A DNA stretch of 64,000 nucleotides from Setaria digitata (Eukaryota > Nematoda > Chromadorea > Rhabditida > Setariidae): positions 1-64,000 of the forward strand of contig RCAB01000369.1 in the NCBI GenBank assembly GCA_003640385.1, given 5' to 3'. The notes beneath the pieces are model-generated. The model saw only the letters and a list, made by a program, of their open reading frames with translations. It ran no database searches and was not told the DNA's origin. Shown piece by piece: positions 36,618-49,981 of this stretch. The position numbers and the translations under genes are program-made. The first letter of the stretch is position 1. Every line of letters starts with the position of its first letter.

Positions 36618-39450
36618 GCAAACAAAATTACTAAAGACACGCAAATGAATAAATAATAATTCGAAATTATTTATCGATAAATTAAAAATTTTTTAAAAGA
36701 ATGTTTGCGGAAAATATAACACTAATTTACTCTAATTTATTTTCTGATTATGTGTCTGTGTGTGTGTGTGTTTTATCAATTACAATGTTCACTTTATCAT
36801 CAATTTCTGATAATACTTATCATCAAGTTAAAGTGAAATAATTGTACTACTGATTGTCTCTAGTATCATTTTCCAAATATAATATAACCCTCTCGTCCTC
36901 AGGTCATTCTGAACAGATTCCATCGGCATAGGAAGCCACAATATATGAGACAGCTAAAAGATTTCCACAATTATTTTCACATTCATAAAATATTCGATTA
37001 AATTTAGAATTTAAAAAAAAAAAAAAATTCAGAAAAAAATTTACCAATTTAAAAGATTGATTAAAATAATGATTTAGTAGCTCGATGATATATGATATGA
37101 TAAACATTATTCACATCAGGTATCTATGATGATTGAATTTCTACGAGCATTATTAAACTCTAATCTAACCATCATAGACTGATACTGCTATTGACTGATA
37201 ATTTATTAATTAAAAAATTTATTTCCATTTTGTAAAATGAAAGTTTTCGATGGTTTTGATTTCTGGCATCATTCAACATAGCACTTGAAATTTCAATTAA
37301 TTCAATCATCTGATCAATTATTGTTACTGACTTAATCGAAATTTGATGCATTCCAATAGTGTTTTGAATTTTATCTCTATTATCTGCAAGAATTAAACCA
37401 TTTATTCATTAAATTTTATCACAAATCTATCAATTTTTCTTCTTTTTTGTGCACTACTCCACTATTGCTGATCGTAATGAACTACCTGTTATCATTATGT
37501 TGCTACAGTAAATAATTAATAGTGATAAAACTAAATGATCGTAGTACATGAACTGTATTCTCTAATTAATTTGATTGCACTATTGGTAGAAAAAAAAAAA
37601 AAAAAAAGAAAGAATAAAGAAAAAGCTACTATGATTTAAAGTAAAGTATTTCATGAAACTGCACATCATTGTTGTTTACTATATTGTATTGGTAATATTT
37701 GTTTCATTCGAATAATTTGAAAATAAAATTGCTGCCAAAATTAATTATCAAATTTTAATGAATGTTAGCATCATCATTTAATTTTTTTTAAAAATCTGTA
37801 TGATATAGCTATTGTTAGCGCATTGATTCTATTACTGATAATACAAAATTGGTAGAAAAAAAAAAAAAAAAAAAAAAAAAGCAACTGTTGAAATATTCTT
37901 ATATAGAATTTGCAAAACTGCTAAATCATCTGCGTATTTTGTTTCGTTTTTAAATAAAATTTTTAAAAATAAACAGCATCTTTTTTCTTTTTTCAAAACT
38001 TATTTAATAAAAAAACTGATAAACATGTTTATCACAATTGTTTTTAAACAATAATTATCGAAGGAGTACGGAAAATTTGATTAGATATGAAATATGCAGT
38101 ATTACATTTTGCAAATATTGCTAAATTTTTTAAAATTTCAAACCGGAGATTGCTCGGGATTAGTGTGAAATTAGAAGACAAACAAACAAATCGCATCACA
38201 CATTTTTTCTTTTTTTTTTTAAATTAGGCAATAACTTTCGCTAGAATAAACAAATTTGTTTGTTCCAATCAAAAGAAAGAAGAAAAACACAGATGAATAA
38301 TTTCAGTTCTAAAAAAAAAAAAGCATAAAAAATTTTTCCCTCATCAAATATCATTAATATACAATTTCCACTGTTACACAAGAAAAATTTACATGCTCTA
38401 TTGACTTACGCATTTCATTCAATTTCTAATCTTATATGCATGAAAATACTGTGAATTTTGCGAGATTTCGATTGCAAATAATTTAACAAAAATTTATAAT
38501 TGTTAAATTTATATCACTCCCTTTTATTGTTTGGATAATTCCATCATCTTTGCATCATTGCAAATTTTGGCCCATACTGGTCCAGAAAAACGATGACAAA
38601 TACTGGTTGATTACATTTGTCGACAATTCCAGTTATTCCGAATCTCTCGTCCAACATTTCCACCTCAGTTCATTTTTCGGCAACAATTATCTTTAATCCA
38701 ACTATAACATCACTACTACATTATATTATTTTTTTTTTGCTAAAACATCACTCTCACAGTTGAAAACTGGAGGAGTAGAGAAATTTTGGATAAAATTTTC
38801 AAATATTCGCAAAGTCATACATTATTTATTTCGTGAACAGTCAGGAAGGAGTCGTAACAAAACTGATCGAATGAATAATATCACAGCGTTTGATTATTAA
38901 TTATATCATTCCACACATAGTCAACACTAATTATTTACTGTTTGAGATTGTTAAATAGGAATTTAATTATTTATTTCATATCAAACTTTCCAGAAGGTAA
39001 ATAATTAGCAACGGTGTTGAAAAAAATGAGCTTAAAATACATCTCCTAGAGAGGAATCAGGAAGCAGAGAAGTATAAACATTTGGAGTAGTATGAAAAAC
39101 GCTTCCTGGGAGGATATGAACTTCATAATCGACATTTTTTTCATTCCCATTTTGAGATTGAGCCTAACTAAGCAAAGGAGATAGTAAGAAAACACATTTT
39201 TCATGAAAGACCAAAGCTTCTAAAGCGACCGGATTGCTCATCGATCAAATGATTAACAACGAAAAAGTAAGCAAGTGGAAAATCACAAATAAGAACTTTT
39301 AGAAAATCATCAAACTGCTACTTCCATTATTTAGTTTATTCTTATGTAAAAATTTCCTCTTCTTCAGAATAAAACTGACAAATCCTCACCAGTTGATCAT
39401 TAATAAGTGGAATTTATGTGAAACTCAAACCTAAAGCTTGGAAAAAAAAC

Positions 39451-39456
39451 TTTATT
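39451..39456 (-). terminator. Candidate poly(A) signal of the JTB gene
   Basis: TTTATT on the plus strand (AATAAA on the coding strand), about 405 bp past the stop at 39860-39862. Confidence 0.3.
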
Positions 39457-39859
39457 GGTCGTAAAATAACTTTAACAAACTACAATAGTAGAATCACTTT
39501 TATGAATAATCAATTCGCGAAGTAAATCTAAGCTCCAAAAAAGAAAAAGACTAGTTGCTTCTATTTACAACAGTAGTACAAAATAATGAAAAAATTCAAC
39601 CGAATCAAAGAATAAAGAACTTCCAAATCTATGCCAGAGAGAAAAAGAGCAATGAGTTATTTGTCCATATCATATCATTACTATTATTCTTTTTTCGATT
39701 TCGATTTATCCATGAAAGAAGTGTAATTTTGCAATTACATCATCGTTCCCACACTTACGTAGTCAGTATTGATCCCTTCACCTTTATCTGTAAACTTCTT
39801 TGAAAATCCCCAGTTTCAGGAAATTTCAGGAATACCTGCTATACTCTTAGATGTCAACA

Positions 39860-40962
39860 CTAAAGATTAAGCTGATTCTGAATCCTCATAAAGCCTTGTC
39901 TAAGAAGCACATTTTGTCTCCAATTTACAAAGCTATAACTAGCAATGGAAGAAAAAGTACATAACAGCATAAATAAATTGAATCGTTTGGATTTATTCGT
40001 CTTTTCATAGCATGGTCTCAACCCAAGCAGTTTACTTCGCGTACAATTTACTTTGTCATAGAAACCAGTTTCAAGGCAGTAAGCTGCAAAAGCTTGGATA
40101 ATTTTACAAAATGACATTTGTGATATGAACCAAAAATTAGTGGAATGCTACATCGCCTATACCAAATTTTTTCCTCTGAAAAAAATTCACCCTTAGAAAT
40201 GAAGAAACAATTCAATTCGTCCACAATGATCCACTAACTGAGATGGACTAGAATCTGAATAAGGTGTTTCTTAAGGTATTTCAGAGGGAGTACTTTTTAG
40301 CATGATAAGGACGACCCCTGGAACCAAACCAACAGCATAAATATGATGGTGCTTGGGATAACTTGCGTTATTGATCTAAGTCATCAATTCAGTTATTTTA
40401 AGCCTAGAAGATATATTTACAAGTTATTTAACTAAACAAAAAAAAAAAAACAATCATAAATGAATTACCCGCTCCTACAGCATTCTGTTCAAACCGAGAG
40501 CACGCCACACAACGTTCTAGAACAATGACTGGCTCATGTTTGTAACACAAATAATCCGGTGATTTTGAACCACTTCTCTCAGAAACCTTAAATTTCGAAA
40601 TTTTATAAAAAAAAAAAGAAAGAAAAAAATAGCACAATTAATTGGCATTAGGATAGGACACCTTATGAAGCGGAAAAACAATGGAACACATTTCATTTCG
40701 TCCATTCCAAGCTTTACATTAATATGCATTGATTTTCTTGTAGATTATAGATTGATATTTATACACTTTTATAAAACAAAAACTGGATATTTAAACAATA
40801 AAACAAGTAGAATCTTACTGGTTGTGTAACATGAGGTGTACTTGTTATCGCATCACGCGGAATATTCCACGTAACAAATTTCTTTAGCACAAAATCACCA
40901 TCATAGATATTTTCTACTCGATATATCCAGAGAAAAAATATAAGCGTAATTCTGCAAATCAT
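39860..40962 (-). CDS. JTB-family single-pass membrane protein
   Basis: Minus-strand exons 40962-40819, 40586-40469 and 40083-39860 join in phase to 161 aa. A short N-terminal hydrophobic segment (MICRITLIFFLWIY) looks like a signal peptide. The ectodomain carries the JTB cysteine pattern: LERCVACSRF, then AYCLETGFYDKVNCT and LRPCYEK. It is followed by KRF and a membrane span at about 122-141 (FNLFMLLCTFSSIASYSFVN), then a short basic/Gln tail (LLRQGFMRIQNQ), as in JTB (human about 146 aa). JTB proteins are small type I membrane proteins linked to cell division and mitochondrial function; the molecular role is unclear. Exon 2 may start at 40586 or, with equal phase, at 40577, shifting three residues. 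It is divergent to the malonyl-CoA synthetase gene, 1.7 kb between start codons. Assignment rests on the spacing of six cysteines and topology rather than on high identity. Confidence 0.82.
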
Positions 40963-42656
40963 TTCAATTGCGAGGTTTTCACTTGCTTCATTTACATTTA
41001 CAAAAATTTTAACGTTTTGCTGTTATATTTTGGGGCGTCGAAATAGAAATCACATATACCACTCAAAAATAAGAAGAGATTTTAAGTATGACAGCAGTTA
41101 CGATAACTAGCACAAAAATGACATAAACAATCGAATCAATCCAGGTTTTTCGTTTTCTCAATCTTATCGTTTGTTAAATTTAAAAACGCTAGAAAAAAAA
41201 AGGCTAAGAAATGCATTTGTCAAATTTCGTCTCACAAATCAGTAAATTATCGCACAAAAAAAAAGAAAAAAAATACAAATACATCCCATTCAAGCCAAAT
41301 GTTCTAATGAATCTAGCAAAAAATCCCTTTCCCCCCCCCCCCCCCTCCCCGCCACTCCTGTCATCTAACCATAATAACTAGACGGTTTAAGATAACCAGT
41401 TAACGTATTTTAATCTTGTATTAGCAATTCAAAACTCACAAAATGATAATAGTACCAAGCAGTAGAAAGCGTCGATTAATTAATGACTCAATCATTAGCT
41501 CATTGCTAAAGAGCAACAAAACTATACAACATCCATATGATAATTCGAAAAAAAAATCCTGAAAAATATGATGTTCATGAGAAAAAAAATACCTCCATTT
41601 TTCTTCATTAGCAATCACTTTCACACACATTTTTACCAACAATTTCAACATGGAAGATGAAAAATGTGTCGAACGGAAAAAATTATTCTGCCAAATGGAT
41701 CATTCAGAAGTGCATTCAGAAATTAAAACTTGAAAATCCTGAAAGCAATCGAAAGAGAATTTTGCTAAAAACTAAAATTAGCACCATAACACCAGAAAAA
41801 TCAGGAAAACCGGAATAGACTAGACTAGATGAAACGAATTTGAAATAACATCCGTTGGGCTGATACTCATGTTGCGATTACAGTTAGTTCAATGAATGCA
41901 GTGTTTTCTGTTATGTTTAGGTAGCCGCCGTTCACTTCTTGGGATAGTTAGTGAGTAAGGATGATTGGTGATTAATTAGTACAGTGGTTGATTAGCGGAC
42001 TGAAATGGCTAATGACTAATTAATACATCAATTTACCAATGTACTTAACTGATATGCTATTGCTTGTTTATCCGAAACTTTTATTCCGCAAATTTGAAAA
42101 AAGGAGCGTTGTTTTTGGGGAAAAAAAAAAAACATTACTTAATCACTAATAATTGGATGCTCAGTGATACTTTTCTGAGACCTATAATAATTTCGATTTC
42201 TCACTATCAAATTCATTACCTTTTCAGCTTAGTCAAATTTTTGTTATCTTTTGTTAAACTTGCAGGGGTAAGTACTGTGGAAAGATTAATCCTCATCGAA
42301 TTCACTCATGGAAGTTGTTATTGGATATAGATAACGGTTATTATGATCATACTGAATAAAATGATGATTGTAATGATAACTGATAATGAGTACTGTGATA
42401 TATTAGTGTTGAGTTCGGTAAAATGAATGATTAATATCGGTATAATTTTATCTACTGTGAAAATATCCGAAAACACAGTAAAATGTCGACCTGTGACCTT
42501 AGCACAGTACGTGATGTTATGTTAGGATGTGCTGAGCGTGATGATAAATGGGCATAAAAAAATGTCATCGCAATGTGATAAACGATGTGCATTGGATGCA
42601 GTTTTAGCAATAAACTTTCTTTTTTTTCTTTTTCTTTTTCAGATAATCAGGTCAAA
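40963..42656. other. Shared upstream region of divergent JTB and malonyl-CoA synthetase genes
   Basis: AT-rich, with a C-run near 41332-41346 and A-runs. No gene recognised; the minus-strand frame at 41436-41651 has no domain. Presumably holds both promoters. A polypyrimidine tract and CAG ending at 42642 precede the plus-strand start by 14 bp. Confidence 0.5.
42623..42642 (+). promoter_or_regulatory. Candidate spliced-leader or 5' UTR splice acceptor
   Basis: A pure pyrimidine tract ending in TTTTTCAG, 14 bp before the ATG at 42657, with no upstream coding exon. It could accept a spliced leader or a noncoding first exon. Confidence 0.5.
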
Positions 42657-45600
42657 ATGTTATCAACATATCATTTAAGACGCATAACTGCTAGTTATTC
42701 GGGATTTTTGAAACGATGGATCTCGACAGCGCAGAACAACATTACTCATTTAATGGGTTTAGATCCATCTGCTAGTCATGCTTCGCAGACCGCAGTAATC
42801 CTTAGCGATACAAATAGATTAAGATATAGCGATTTATCAAAACGTGTTGGTTCAATGGTAGCACTTCTCCATTCTACATTTGGCGTCAGTGTATGTAATT
42901 TTTTGCTTGTTTTTTCCAAAAAAAAAAAAAAAAAAAGCAAACAATTTTGAAAGAATTAAATCTGAAATTTACGAAACTAAATTTGCAAAATTTTATAAGG
43001 AAAGATAAATTTGAAATTTACCGCAAATTTTCATTGCGTTATGTCTAAAAGATTCGAATAAATATGCTTTCCTAATCTCTGGCAACACTCTTATACATTT
43101 GATTAATTGTAGGTTACCTGAGCATCTTCAGCTCTGTGCATTTTTTATTCACATAGTTTTTATTATTGTTTGAAAACACTATTTTACTGTTAAAGGAATC
43201 GTTTTGTTATCGTGTTATTTTTTAGCATGGCGATAGAGTCTTGAGCCGAGTTGAGAAATCTATCGATAGTTTGGTGCTTTATCTTGCAACCCTACGACTT
43301 GGAGCTGTTTATATACCTTTAAGTCCAGGTTATACAATGGTGGAAACCATCTATTTCGTGAAGGTTAGTTTTTTTCTTAACAGTTAGGTACAATATTTTT
43401 CTCTTGATAACCAAGTAGTGCGATGTCACGAAAATTTTCTAATTTCATATGTAACGTGAAATTTCATAGCTGTTTGGGAGTTTACTTGTACTGAATGGTC
43501 TGATATTTGGTGTCGTATTGTTATGACACACTTTAAATGATCTTTGAAATATTGCTATTAAGCAGATGAATGATAAAAACTTTTTCGCTGCATAACTATA
43601 TGGAATACTTCCTTAAAGAATCAACCTATGCTCATTATATTCCAGGATAGCGACCCTCATTTATTTGTTAGCTGCAATATCAAAGAAGACGAGATTTTTG
43701 CAAATCGAGTCGAACATGTACTGGATTCTACTTCGTTATTTGAAGAAAGCTACCAAATGAAACCTGATTATGGTGTGGAATGCGTGAAGTCTGATGACAT
43801 TGCATGCATTTGTTATACTTCGGGAACTACAGGTCTAATCAGACACTTCATAAAATGCAGAAAAGTGATAAAAACCTCTTTAACTTTTCCCTTTCCTTAA
43901 TCATTGTTAGTTCTACGTGTAGGTCAAGGATTATTAAGTGATTGAGGATAAACGAGACATGGATCGTTTGGAAAGCTGTTTCAGATGCTCCAAAAGGTGC
44001 AATGATAACCCATGGTGGCCTCATATGGAATGCAGAAACACTGGTTGATATGTGGCAGTTTTCACAGAAGGACGTGCTGCTTCATATGCTTCCATTTGAT
44101 CATATACATGGGATGTTCATAAGTCTCAACTGCACTTTGTTTACAAAATCCAGCGTAATTTTCAGGTTAAATAATTTTTTTTTTTTTTTTGAATTTATCC
44201 CATTCTGTTTATTCAACTTGATGAAAGTTTAATACTTGTGGATCGAACTAATTTTTCAACGAGAAACAAAACAAATATTTTTTGAAATGAAGAAAGATAT
44301 ATTCCTTGGTTACGTTATTTTTAACAATTGTTTACTCTGTTTTAAATTGTCTAGACCAAAATTTGACGTGAATGATGCTTTGAATTGGTTACCTCAGTGC
44401 ACGGTCATGATGGGTGTTCCAACATATTACAGGTTTTTACACTTTTACATTCCGGTCGATCATTTTTTTCTGTCATTTTCGTTCTAGAAACAGAACATTA
44501 TTTTCATGCACAAAAAGAACTTTTTCTAATAACGTGGAAATCTATTTTAAAAAATAGAAACTGCTGTTATAATTCAGTCGTTTGATACAAAAACCCAGTT
44601 TCGGTAAAAACCTAACGAAAAATGTCCGCTTGTTTATATGTGGAAGTGCGCCTTTATCCACTGCATTGTGGGAGGATTTCAAGCATCGTACTGGGCATGA
44701 AATATTGGATCGTTATGGTATGACTGAAGGTTACTTAATTTTATCTATCATACATTCTTTACATTGCTGTCGTATCTATTCTCATAATTGTAATCTATTG
44801 GAGAACTCCACTTATTCAATTAATTCTAAATGTTTTACGGACTTTGCTAAGATTGTGACTGCTACTTCGGATATTACTGATTGCAGTAAACTTCGCCTGA
44901 AATAGACACATTTACTGGTCCCTTGACTGTCTCTCTGTGAATTTACCCAATAGTTTTTGAAATAATAAAACGTTGTTACTGAAATATAAGGAAAACAATC
45001 TTATATTGGAAAATGCATTGATGTGTTCGTTAGTTTTGCGAACATATCACACGACAGATGGAGATTAATGGTCATGCTTATATATTATTACAGAATACTG
45101 TCATAGAATAAGAGAATAAAAAAAATATGCGTGTAATTCGCAACTTTCGGTAAATGTGTGCAGCAGAAATTTCGGCAGAAAGTTGCAGCGAATATTTTTT
45201 GTGCCATTTTATTTCCAAATTTGAAATAAAAAAATTTTTTCAGCAGCTGTAATTACAAGTAATCCGTACAACGATCGTAGAAAAGGATCAGTTGGAAAAA
45301 TTTTACCTGGTGGTGACGTAAGTTTGTTTTTGCTATTGCATCTGAACTGTTGCTTTTGCAAATTGATATTATCTTTATGTGGAAAAATAAAAACAGGAAA
45401 ATAATCACTCTTCTTATGACTCATCCACAAACAAATAAGATGGAATTAGAAAAAAAAAACAGTTTGGTTTCTTTTTTTGTTGATGTAGAAAATCATTTTC
45501 GAGTTGAAATAGTTATATGTAACGTGTGTAGTGAGTTCGATCCCACCATGATATGTAAAGAAAGAAAAGAAAGAGGTCTTCATTGTCCCTCCTGAGTAAA

Positions 45601-47275
45601 AAAGACAATAATACTGAGTTAAAAAAAAATACATTTTAAATTGAGAATGAGCTAAAAAAATATTTTTTAAAAATTTATCTCTTTTGCAAAGTAGTTATTT
45701 TATGCATATTTGCAACTGTGATGTGTTTTTCTTAGCATTAGAGGTCTGATTGCTAAATGCAGTGTTATGCAGAAATAATAATAATAAAAAAAAAAAAAAA
45801 AAAAGAAGAAAAAATAAAAATAGTCGATGATTCAGATTGCTTTTTATTTTACTTTTTCTGCAATTATGCACTTGCTAAATGTATTAGAAATTGAAATTTT
45901 ATTAACAGTGTATGTGTTGTAGATTCGTACCACGGAAGAAGGTTTAGTCCAGATCCGTCTTCCGAGCTTGTTTTCGGGTTACTGGAAAAATGAGAAAAAA
46001 ACACGAAAAGTTTTTACTGAAGACGGATTTTTCAATACTGGCGACATTGGTAAAATTGATGATGATGGTAAATTTTGGTCTGTCCAGAATTTCGTGCAAC
46101 CAATCCCTCTTTAGGTTTAGGATTTAGGTTTCTTTGGTAGGAGTATTCCACTATCCCTTCTTTTTTTAATGAAATGTTAATGTTTTTGTCAGAAAAATGT
46201 TGTTTGAAAGAACTGTTGAACTATCATTTTAGTTATGCTATTATACTCCAGCTGAAATGAAAATTTCCAAAAAAAAAAAGTGAATAATTATGTTGATATC
46301 ATTCTATAACTACTCAAACAACATGTGATGCCATTATTGCTAGACGTATTGTGATGAGATGCTCATATGTGTTTATAGGACGTCTTGTCCTATTTTTTGC
46401 CTCTTAGTTTCTCTCATATGAGTATATTTTGAAGGCTTCTTGTGGATACAAGGTCGTGCAAAAGATTTGATCATAAGTGGCGGATTAAACGTTTATCCGA
46501 AAGAGGTGGAAGATGCCATAGATTCACTACCGTATATATTGGAATCTGCTGTAATAGGTAAATCATTTGTTTATTAATTTTGACACTAATATCTGTGAAT
46601 AACATGGTGTTATTATTTCCGTTTTTCCCACAGAGTCTTTCAATTTTTTTGTACCCGGTAATGAAATATCACAATACTAGGACTATTTCCGAATCCTTAG
46701 TAAAGTATGTCTTTCTATCAGAAGTCTAGATGGATGTTTAATAGGTATCCTCTTGAAATATTCGTTTCGAAAGCATTAAACATTTTTTTTTTTTGTTAAT
46801 CTCCGCCGGTTGCTTGACTAACGAGATTTCATGCTGTTAAATGTGCAAAGAAATATAGTTGAATAAATACCCTCTGCAAGGAGCTATCTATCCTGCCACT
46901 TTTGTCACATTTATATGTATCCTTGAGAACGTCAACTCTGTGCTGGATTCGAGAATATAAATGATGCAAATGTAGCAGAGGGGTTCATGCATTCACACTT
47001 GTACAGTTCAATTTCATTGTATATTGTATAATTACTGTATAGGTATTCCACATAATGATTTGGGCGAAGCAGTACTGGCACTCTGCGTACCGGAATCGGG
47101 AAGTCATGCATTTTTGCACGAATCTGAAGCGATCCGTATCCTTCATACAAAACTTGCCAACTATAAAGTACCGAAACGCTTTCTCTGTCTCGATCAGTTA
47201 CCACGAAATGCGATGGGGAAAGTGCAAAAGAACATTCTCAGAGAGCGATATAACAGCTTATTTTGCGCTCAATAA
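42657..47275 (+). CDS. Malonyl-CoA synthetase, MatB/ACSF3 type (ANL superfamily)
   Basis: Ten exons: 42657-42890, 43226-43363, 43646-43832, 43985-44165, 44355-44432, 44578-44729, 45244-45317, 45923-46067, 46435-46557, 47043-47275. All phases agree: 514 aa. The N-terminus (MLSTYHLRRITASYSGFLKR) is basic and Ser-rich without acids, fitting a mitochondrial presequence. Adenylation motifs in order: YTSGTT then APKGAMITH (181-195), PFDHIHGMF, GVPTYYSRLI, LFICGSAPLS, RYGMTE (318-323), NTGDIGKIDDDG, GRAKDLIISGGLNVYPKEVE (403-422), and PRNAMGKVQK with the catalytic-type Lys497. The MatB-like blocks ITSNPYNDRRKGSVGKILPGG and ESAVIGIPHNDLGEAV point to malonate (or methylmalonate) activation to the CoA thioester, as in ACSF3. 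The exon 3/4 junction codes Asp187 where the P-loop normally has Gly. Introns contain nothing else recognised. Confidence 0.94.
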
Positions 47276-49191
47276 CTTATTTTTATGTAATTATTAATTA
47301 TGTTTGAAGTTTCGTGTTTATTTATTTTATTTCATTTAAAGCTTTATAGGTAACATTTTTAATAATTGCATACCCACGGAGGGTTGATAAGAATTTTTTA
47401 ATTAGCTCTTGTAAATTATATTATGACATGAACATAAAATCGTTTATATTTGCTAGATTGTGCAAACTTCATGTTAAGCCTAGAGAATTATTAAGAGAAT
47501 AGTACTATTCGGTATACAATAGCACAACAAATTAAAGTACTATATTTTGTACGGTCTGTGACAGATATCCTGAGTGAGCAGTATTTTAATATCGTGAAAA
47601 AAAAAAAGTGAAAAAAGACAGTGTAGGAGATATCTACATTGCTATGATATGTTTCGCACAATTTATTAGTTCATTTTTCTAGATTTTCCTTTCTTAAATT
47701 CTACCTTTTGTTACATTCCCAAATATAAGTGAAAATTGTGCTCACTCATATCTTTCCAGTCTTAATTTTTTTTTTTCCAATTTTTTGTCATATTTTGCAG
47801 ATTTCTTAAAAATGTTTTGATAGTTCTATTTTGTATTAATTATATCAACGATCCTTGAACATTGGTGCAATAACCTTGATGTTATTACATGATGTTACTG
47901 TAATCTCCCTCTTTTCATCATTTTTTTTTTCTTTTTTTTTTTTTTTTTTTTTTTTTTCATTCTACAAGATCATATCTTGAAATGCTTTTAATGGGTATTG
48001 ATTTGCCACTGCAATATATGTCTTTGAGTATCCATTTCCCTTTTTTTTTTATTGGAAAGCTATTATCGAAAGTATTAGATTATGAAGGAACTAAGCTATT
48101 TATACAATTTTAATTGATGAAATTAAGCGAAGTGTTGAATTTAGGTTCAAATTCTGTTTATCGCATATAGTCAAGTTGAATGTTGTTGATGATGACAGGG
48201 ATTGGCACAGTAGTCTGTTGTTTCTCTCTCATCAAAGACCACATTGTAAACAAAGAAAGTAGTAAACATGCAACGATATTATTGTGACTACCACTACGAA
48301 CTAACAAACTTACCTGTGTTGTATTATTCGTCTTCAGATAGAGAAAAGATATGCAGTAATCTGCAGGAGGGAGATGAGATGATGGAGGAAGTTTGAAAAG
48401 GCTAGAGGAGAAGGGAAATGGATGATGTTTTATTGTCAATTAAAATTAACATTTCGCACCCTCCACCAGGCATTCCTTCAAATCCTGTGGACATTTGTTG
48501 TCAAGTGGTAGTAATATATATCGGGAAGTGTCGAAAGATTATAGTGTATGCTTGACCTTGAGTTTGTCCTATCAACTTTATCATATTAGTTATTTGCTAA
48601 ATGATACAATTTATATGTGAATTTCAATTTGTAATTGTTTCAATTCACTTCCAAATGTTAAATCATTAGTTGGACTAGTTAATTTAAGATATTTAGCTAA
48701 TTTTTTTTTTTTTGTTTATTGAGCATTGCTAAAAAGAGACGAACTGATGTACTTAAAGATTACATACAGTGTAGAATTTCAATTAGTTCATTCAACTGAC
48801 GACGGAAAATGGTAGGACGAAGGAGAAGATAAGTGAGAAGAAAATAAAATTAAAGTACAAATAATACATTGCAAAAAGTTTATTTATCGATTTTCTGAAA
48901 TTTAAAAGTGTAATAGTACTGTAAATTGATAGGCATTTGGTAATAATGATACAAAAGAGGAATCAAATTTGTGCAAAAAATGTTAAAATTAGGGTACATG
49001 TGATAATTTGAAAATGAAAAACGATATCATTTTGAGTACACTTACGTAGTTCGTTATCTGGGCTTTAAAATCGATTACTGTACTTAATTTAGAAATTTAT
49101 CACCATCATATTTAAATAAATGAATGTAATAATTTTCAAGTGTATGCTGAAAAATTTGTTAAATTTTCTTCTATACAAATGTAATATATAT

Positions 49192-49758
49192 ATATATTTA
49201 GTTCATTTTTGTCATTTTCCAAAGGCCAAAAAGTATTTATTTTATCAACTTTGATTGATGAGAAACTTTTTTTTGCTTGTATCGTTAATGTTACAGTTGG
49301 AATTTTTTCCAACTAAGTTTTAATTTACGACGAATAATTGTGATAAACTTTTATCATAATTTCTTCATATCTTTCAATTATTTTCCTTTTTTTTTTTTTT
49401 TTTTTANTATATATTATATTTATTTATATACATTTATATACATTTATATATTATATACATTTATATACATTTATATATTTATTTATATATATTTATATTT
49501 ATATATATATATTATATACATTATATTTAATGTATATAATATATATATATATTTAGTTCATTTTTGTCATTTTCCAAAGGCCAAAAAGTATTTATTTTAT
49601 CAACTTTGATTGATGAGAAACTTTTTTTTGCTTGTATCGTTAATGTTACAGTTGGAATTTTTTCCAACTAAGTTTTAATTTACGACGAATAATTGTGATA
49701 AACTTTTATCATAATTTCTTCATATCTTTCAATTATTTTCCTTTTTTTTTTTTTTTTT
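49192..49758. repeat. About 215-bp direct duplication around an N and AT low-complexity sequence
   Basis: The block beginning TATATATTTAGTTCATTTTTG at 49192-49406 recurs at about 49544-49758. Between them lie the N (49407) and about 136 bp of TATATTTATA sequence. Both copies end in T-runs, so this is probably an assembly artefact at a low-complexity tract. Confidence 0.75.
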
Positions 49759-49910
49759 TTATTAGTTCATGTGTTATTATCAAAATGTTTACTTTACCTG
49801 GTTGATTAAGTTTATTAATATAACAAAATCATTTTTCTCTTTTCTTTCCTCAAATTTTACTATAAACACATTATTTGCAAAACAAAAGAAAAGAAAAATG
49901 TTAGCGTAAT

Positions 49911-49915
<5 letters not shown>

Positions 49916-49963
<48 letters not shown>

Positions 49964-49981
49964 NAAAGAAAAAAAAAGAAA
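49916..49981. repeat. Long poly-A tract with an N
   Basis: About 47 A in a row up to the N at 49964, then A-rich sequence; the true length is not resolved. Confidence 0.9.

Larger units (their letters stand above)
35402..39859. other. Intergenic region between copine and JTB genes
   Basis: AT-rich with long T/A runs. Holds the likely copine poly(A) signal and a large assembly duplication (35970-36617). A minus-strand frame at 36904-37107 and a short minus-strand open stretch at about 38540-38665 have no recognisable domain. The right end is probably the JTB 3' UTR. Confidence 0.5.

Noticed and set aside
45525..45552. GTTCGATCC motif resembling a tRNA T-arm
   Set aside because: The flanking bases do not form a five-pair T-stem and no acceptor stem or anticodon arm can be found; it lies in an intron.
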